From Oscillospiraceae bacterium (GTDB taxonomy: Bacteria; Bacillota_A; Clostridia; Oscillospirales; JAAYXM01): DNA of 7,840 nt. Shown piece by piece: positions 6,299 to 7,840 of this stretch; position 1 is the stretch's first letter, and each line of letters begins with the position of its first letter. The stretch lies in contig JAFQVE010000121.1 in assembly GCA_017408185.1 (NCBI GenBank), positions 1 to 7,840 of the forward strand. The letters are read 5' to 3'. The notes beneath the pieces were generated by a model. That model was not told the DNA's origin. It was given only the letters and a program-made list of their open reading frames with translations, and ran no database searches. The position numbers were made by a program, and so were the translations under genes.

Positions 6299-6487
6299 AG
6301 CGTGCCGTTTGTCACCGCAGTTACCCGCGGGTTTTGAGGCACGCTCCGTATCTGTCCGCAGCGAAGGGGACAGGGGAGCATCCGCCGAATGGTTCGATAT
6401 GGCATATTGTATGCAAAAATAAGAATAATATGCCGGAACTCCCACCTCGTCAACCCGATAACATCCCGTCTTCGGGTCCCGGCGCTT
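6299..6487 (-). ncRNA. glmS ribozyme: glmS ribozyme (glucosamine-6-phosphate-dependent riboswitch)
   Basis: This self-cleaving RNA uses glucosamine-6-phosphate as cofactor and triggers decay of the glmS mRNA when the sugar is plentiful. On the - strand it has the cleavage-site motif A-GCGCC, predicted to cut between 6486 and 6485. P1 has arms 6477-6472 and 6458-6453. The hallmark GTTGACGAGG is at 6454-6445, and P2 is GGGAG/CTCCC (6443-6439 with 6378-6374). The conserved ATCGA (6398-6394) and TTCGGCGGATGC (6389-6378) follow. P3 has 6-bp arms 6373-6368 and 6357-6352. P4 has perfect 8-bp arms 6345-6338 and 6306-6299, with internal AAAACC and ACAAAC elements. The glmS start is about 100 bases downstream. 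An additional 8-bp hairpin is inserted in the P2 loop (6434-6401). Confidence 0.94.
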
Positions 6488-6544
6488 CAAGCATTTATCC
6501 GTTTTTCAATAAGCAACCACCTCACGATTGATAAATATGTCACA

Positions 6545-6573
6545 AGTATACACCTGAAAAAGGATTTTTTCAA
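6545..6573 (-). promoter_or_regulatory. Predicted sigma-A promoter of glmS
   Basis: On the - strand TTGAAA (6573-6568), a 17-bp spacer and TATACT (6550-6545) match consensus well. Transcription would start near 6538, about 50 bases before the ribozyme cleavage site, giving a leader of roughly 340 nt. This leader explains most of the gene-free stretch 6201-6656. Confidence 0.8.
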
Positions 6574-6578
6574 GCAAC

Positions 6579-6592
6579 TTTTGTTTACAAAA
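6579..6592. promoter_or_regulatory. 14-bp palindrome between divergent promoters
   Basis: TTTTGTTTACAAAA is a perfect inverted repeat lying between the -35 boxes of the two back-to-back promoters (6568-6573 and 6598-6603), with outlying CAAC/GTTG at 6575-6578 and 6597-6600. The position suits an operator or activator site acting on both genes, but the A/T-rich sequence could occur by chance. Confidence 0.35.
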
Positions 6593-6597
6593 TACAG

Positions 6598-6626
6598 TTG
6601 ACCGGAAAGGTGTGTTTTGATACAAT
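6598..6626 (+). promoter_or_regulatory. Predicted sigma-A promoter of the 216-aa membrane protein gene
   Basis: TTGACC at 6598-6603, a 17-bp spacer and TACAAT at 6621-6626. The start codon is 30 bp after the -10 box, with AAGGGGTGG at 6641-6649 as ribosome site. It is divergent from the glmS promoter, with 24 bp between the two -35 boxes. Confidence 0.8.
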
Positions 6627-6656
6627 TAAAGTGTTAAATGAAGGGGTGGTAACCAT

Positions 6657-7307
6657 ATGAAAAAAGGGGTTAAAATATTTTTTGCGGTAATTGCCTTTAT
6701 CGTAATCGCAACCGGGGCATTTTGCGTGTGGCAGAGGGAGAATATCCGCGCAGTATATATGTACATAGCGGCAGACGGAGAAAACGGTGTTATACCGTCG
6801 GGAATGGAAGTGCTGGAAATACCCGCACTTACGGACCCGGAGCAGGAAAGTAATTTGCCGCTTGACGGTGCGGAGGTTCCCGAAGCAGAAAAAAGCGTAA
6901 AAAGAAACACCCGCGTTCCGGGCGTAACGGAAACACGGGATGCAGAGAGCAATGAAAAAAGAGGAAAAACATATCTTCAAAGATGCAGGGAAGAGCTATA
7001 TGCGTGTGAGGCGGCTTTAGTCTCACGCGTTGGCGGGATGAAAAACGAGGTGCTTGCTGAGTGGCGAGCATTGCCCAAAGAGCAGAGAACAAGCAGAAAG
7101 AAGCGCGAGATGATCATTTCCGGAGTCAGCAGATGCTTATCTCTTGAGGGCGAGATTGACGGAAAGGTTAAGGGGATTATTGCAAAATACAAGGCACAGG
7201 CTGCAGAGGCGGGGGAGAGTACTGCTGAAATCACGGCACTCTGGGATGAGTATAAGGCGAAGAAAGCAAGCACCAAGGCATATTATCTGAATAAATATTT
7301 AGGATAG
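6657..7307 (+). CDS. Unknown single-pass membrane-anchored protein (216 aa)
   Basis: I do not recognise the family. The protein starts with MKK, a hydrophobic helix (about 4-24) with no lipobox and no clear cleavage site, so it is most likely a signal anchor with the rest outside the cell. A polar, acidic, probably flexible stretch follows (about 40-103). The last half (104-216) is predicted to be almost all helix and strongly charged, with cysteines at 110, 117 and 160 and the C-terminal pattern ALWDEYKAKKASTKAYYLNKYLG split over its last 23 residues. Start choice is supported by AAGGGGTGG at 6641-6649. It is divergent from glmS and convergent with the amidase gene, whose stop is only 10 bp away. 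The setting suggests an envelope role, but no function can be assigned. Confidence 0.8.
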   Translation: MKKGVKIFFAVIAFIVIATGAFCVWQRENIRAVYMYIAADGENGVIPSGMEVLEIPALTDPEQESNLPLDGAEVPEAEKSVKRNTRVPGVTETRDAESNEKRGKTYLQRCREELYACEAALVSRVGGMKNEVLAEWRALPKEQRTSRKKREMIISGVSRCLSLEGEIDGKVKGIIAKYKAQAAEAGESTAEITALWDEYKAKKASTKAYYLNKYLG

Positions 7308-7317
7308 GAAATAAAAT

Positions 7318-7809
7318 TTACGGTTCGCGCACGGCTTCGATATGGATAAGCCGTGCGTTTGTGTAATCGTAAGTGCTCATCCGACGGGCAAAAGCATCGC
7401 GAGTATGCGCGGCGAGAAGTATGTTTTGAGGGTTTGGGTTTCTTCCGGTGCCGACGACAAGAAGAGTGTGTGTGAAATCTTCACTTCCGTTGTAAGCAAA
7501 TTGCAAAACGTCTCCGGGTCGTGCTTCGGAAAGCTCTACCTCATAGCCATAGGGTCCGGGGCCTTCGTTTGTTGTCATGAAGTCGTAGAAAAAGCGCACG
7601 CTCGTCCATGCGGGCGCTCTCATATCGGGAGAAATATAATACCAACCGGTGTCAGGAGTGAAGTTCATAACCCCTGAGCCTGCGTACACGCACTGTGAGA
7701 CGAAGTTTGTGCAGTCACCGCCTATTTCATCAAAGTTATAATACGCAGGATTGCGGCGGAATGCCCACCGTCGGGCATAGCGCACCGCATAAAGTCTGTT
7801 ATATTCCAA
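7318..7809 (-). CDS. Amidase_6-type (NlpC/P60-like) putative amidase
   Basis: The 163-residue protein matches the putative amidase domain (Amidase_6) found in many Firmicutes. It opens with YNRLYAVRYARRWAFRRNPAYYNF, split across residues 3-26. The nucleophile motif GGDCTNFVSQC has Cys33. GWYYIS and an AWTSV segment follow, then RPGDVLQF (97-104), the FTHTLLVVG motif with the likely catalytic His114, and AAHTRDAF with His135. The family is related to NlpC/P60 and CHAP cysteine peptidases that cut peptidoglycan peptides or amides; the actual substrate is unknown. No signal peptide is seen, so this single-domain copy may be cytoplasmic. The start is a TTG at 7809, with a perfect AAGGAGG (7825-7819) nine bases upstream; no in-frame ATG is nearby. 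Its 3' end holds a hairpin facing the convergent gene. Confidence 0.88.
   Translation of the reverse strand: MEYNRLYAVRYARRWAFRRNPAYYNFDEIGGDCTNFVSQCVYAGSGVMNFTPDTGWYYISPDMRAPAWTSVRFFYDFMTTNEGPGPYGYEVELSEARPGDVLQFAYNGSEDFTHTLLVVGTGRNPNPQNILLAAHTRDAFARRMSTYDYTNARLIHIEAVREP
7328..7360 (+). terminator. Terminator-like hairpin inside the amidase 3' coding end
   Basis: Positions 7328-7337 and 7348-7357 are perfect reverse complements (CGCACGGCTT / AAGCCGTGCG) with a 10-base loop. On the + strand a short TTTGTGT follows. It lies 20 bp after the stop of the 216-aa gene and is the only candidate terminator for it, but it overlaps the last codons of the amidase gene on the other strand. The T-run is weak, so efficiency is uncertain. 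Confidence 0.55.
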
Positions 7810-7840
7810 AAAAATCAGCCTCCTTATGCCATTATATGCA

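Noticed and set aside
6201..6299. 33-residue N-terminal extension of GlmS from the ATG at 6299
   Set aside because: GlmS needs Cys directly after the initiator Met, and the extension is low-quality sequence lying next to and downstream of the ribozyme.
6206..6531. Open frames on both strands across the glmS leader
   Set aside because: They overlap the ribozyme, have no recognisable motifs and no supporting ribosome sites.
6585..7276. Open frames on the - strand across the 216-aa gene
   Set aside because: They lack ribosome sites, and the + strand frame has a strong promoter, ribosome site and a coherent protein layout.
7831..7836. TATAAT on the - strand as -10 box of the amidase gene
   Set aside because: The start point would fall inside or at the edge of the ribosome site, and any -35 box is outside the window, so it cannot be supported.

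Overview
The window looks like chromosomal DNA from a low- to mid-GC Firmicute, most likely a gut-type Clostridia member (Oscillospiraceae or Lachnospiraceae-like). The evidence is a glmS ribozyme upstream of glmS, strong AGGAGG-type ribosome sites, sigma-A style promoters with 17-bp spacers, a lipoprotein made the Gram-positive way, and an Amidase_6 protein. The genus cannot be named from sequence alone. There is no rRNA, tRNA, CRISPR array, transposase or phage gene.

Layout. (1) 1-201: a perfect 14-bp-arm hairpin, then three 23-bp-period copies of a TTCCG-N8-CGGAA palindrome just upstream of a promoter. (2) 202-1476 (+): an AAA_14/DUF4143 ATPase with a PD-(D/E)XK-like C-terminus. (3) 1484-3430 (-): an operon read as nfeD-like, SPFH/QmcA-like, mscL, with a clear promoter at 3402-3430 and a terminator at 1484-1525. 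(4) 3432-4010 (-): a lipoprotein with two BamE/SmpA-like repeats. (5) 4106-4279 (+): a 57-residue YtxH-like small protein. (6) 4281-4307: a hairpin shared by the two convergent genes around it. (7) 4374-6200 (-): glmS. (8) 6201-6656: 456 bp without a protein gene, holding the glmS leader with its ribozyme, two small hairpins, and two back-to-back promoters flanking a 14-bp palindrome. (9) 6657-7307 (+): an unknown single-pass membrane protein. (10) 7318-7809 (-): an Amidase_6 protein with a TTG start, whose 3' end contains a hairpin that could terminate the gene facing it.

The common theme is the cell envelope: amino-sugar supply for peptidoglycan (GlmS), membrane organisation and osmotic release (NfeD, SPFH, MscL), a lipoprotein, a membrane-anchored protein and a probable peptidoglycan or peptide amidase. 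The AAA ATPase with its own repeat-bearing control region looks like an independent unit. No clearly new multi-gene system is present. The best leads are the tandem palindromes before the ATPase, the extra hairpin and alternative pairing in the glmS ribozyme, the duplicated-domain lipoprotein, and the unknown protein divergent from glmS.
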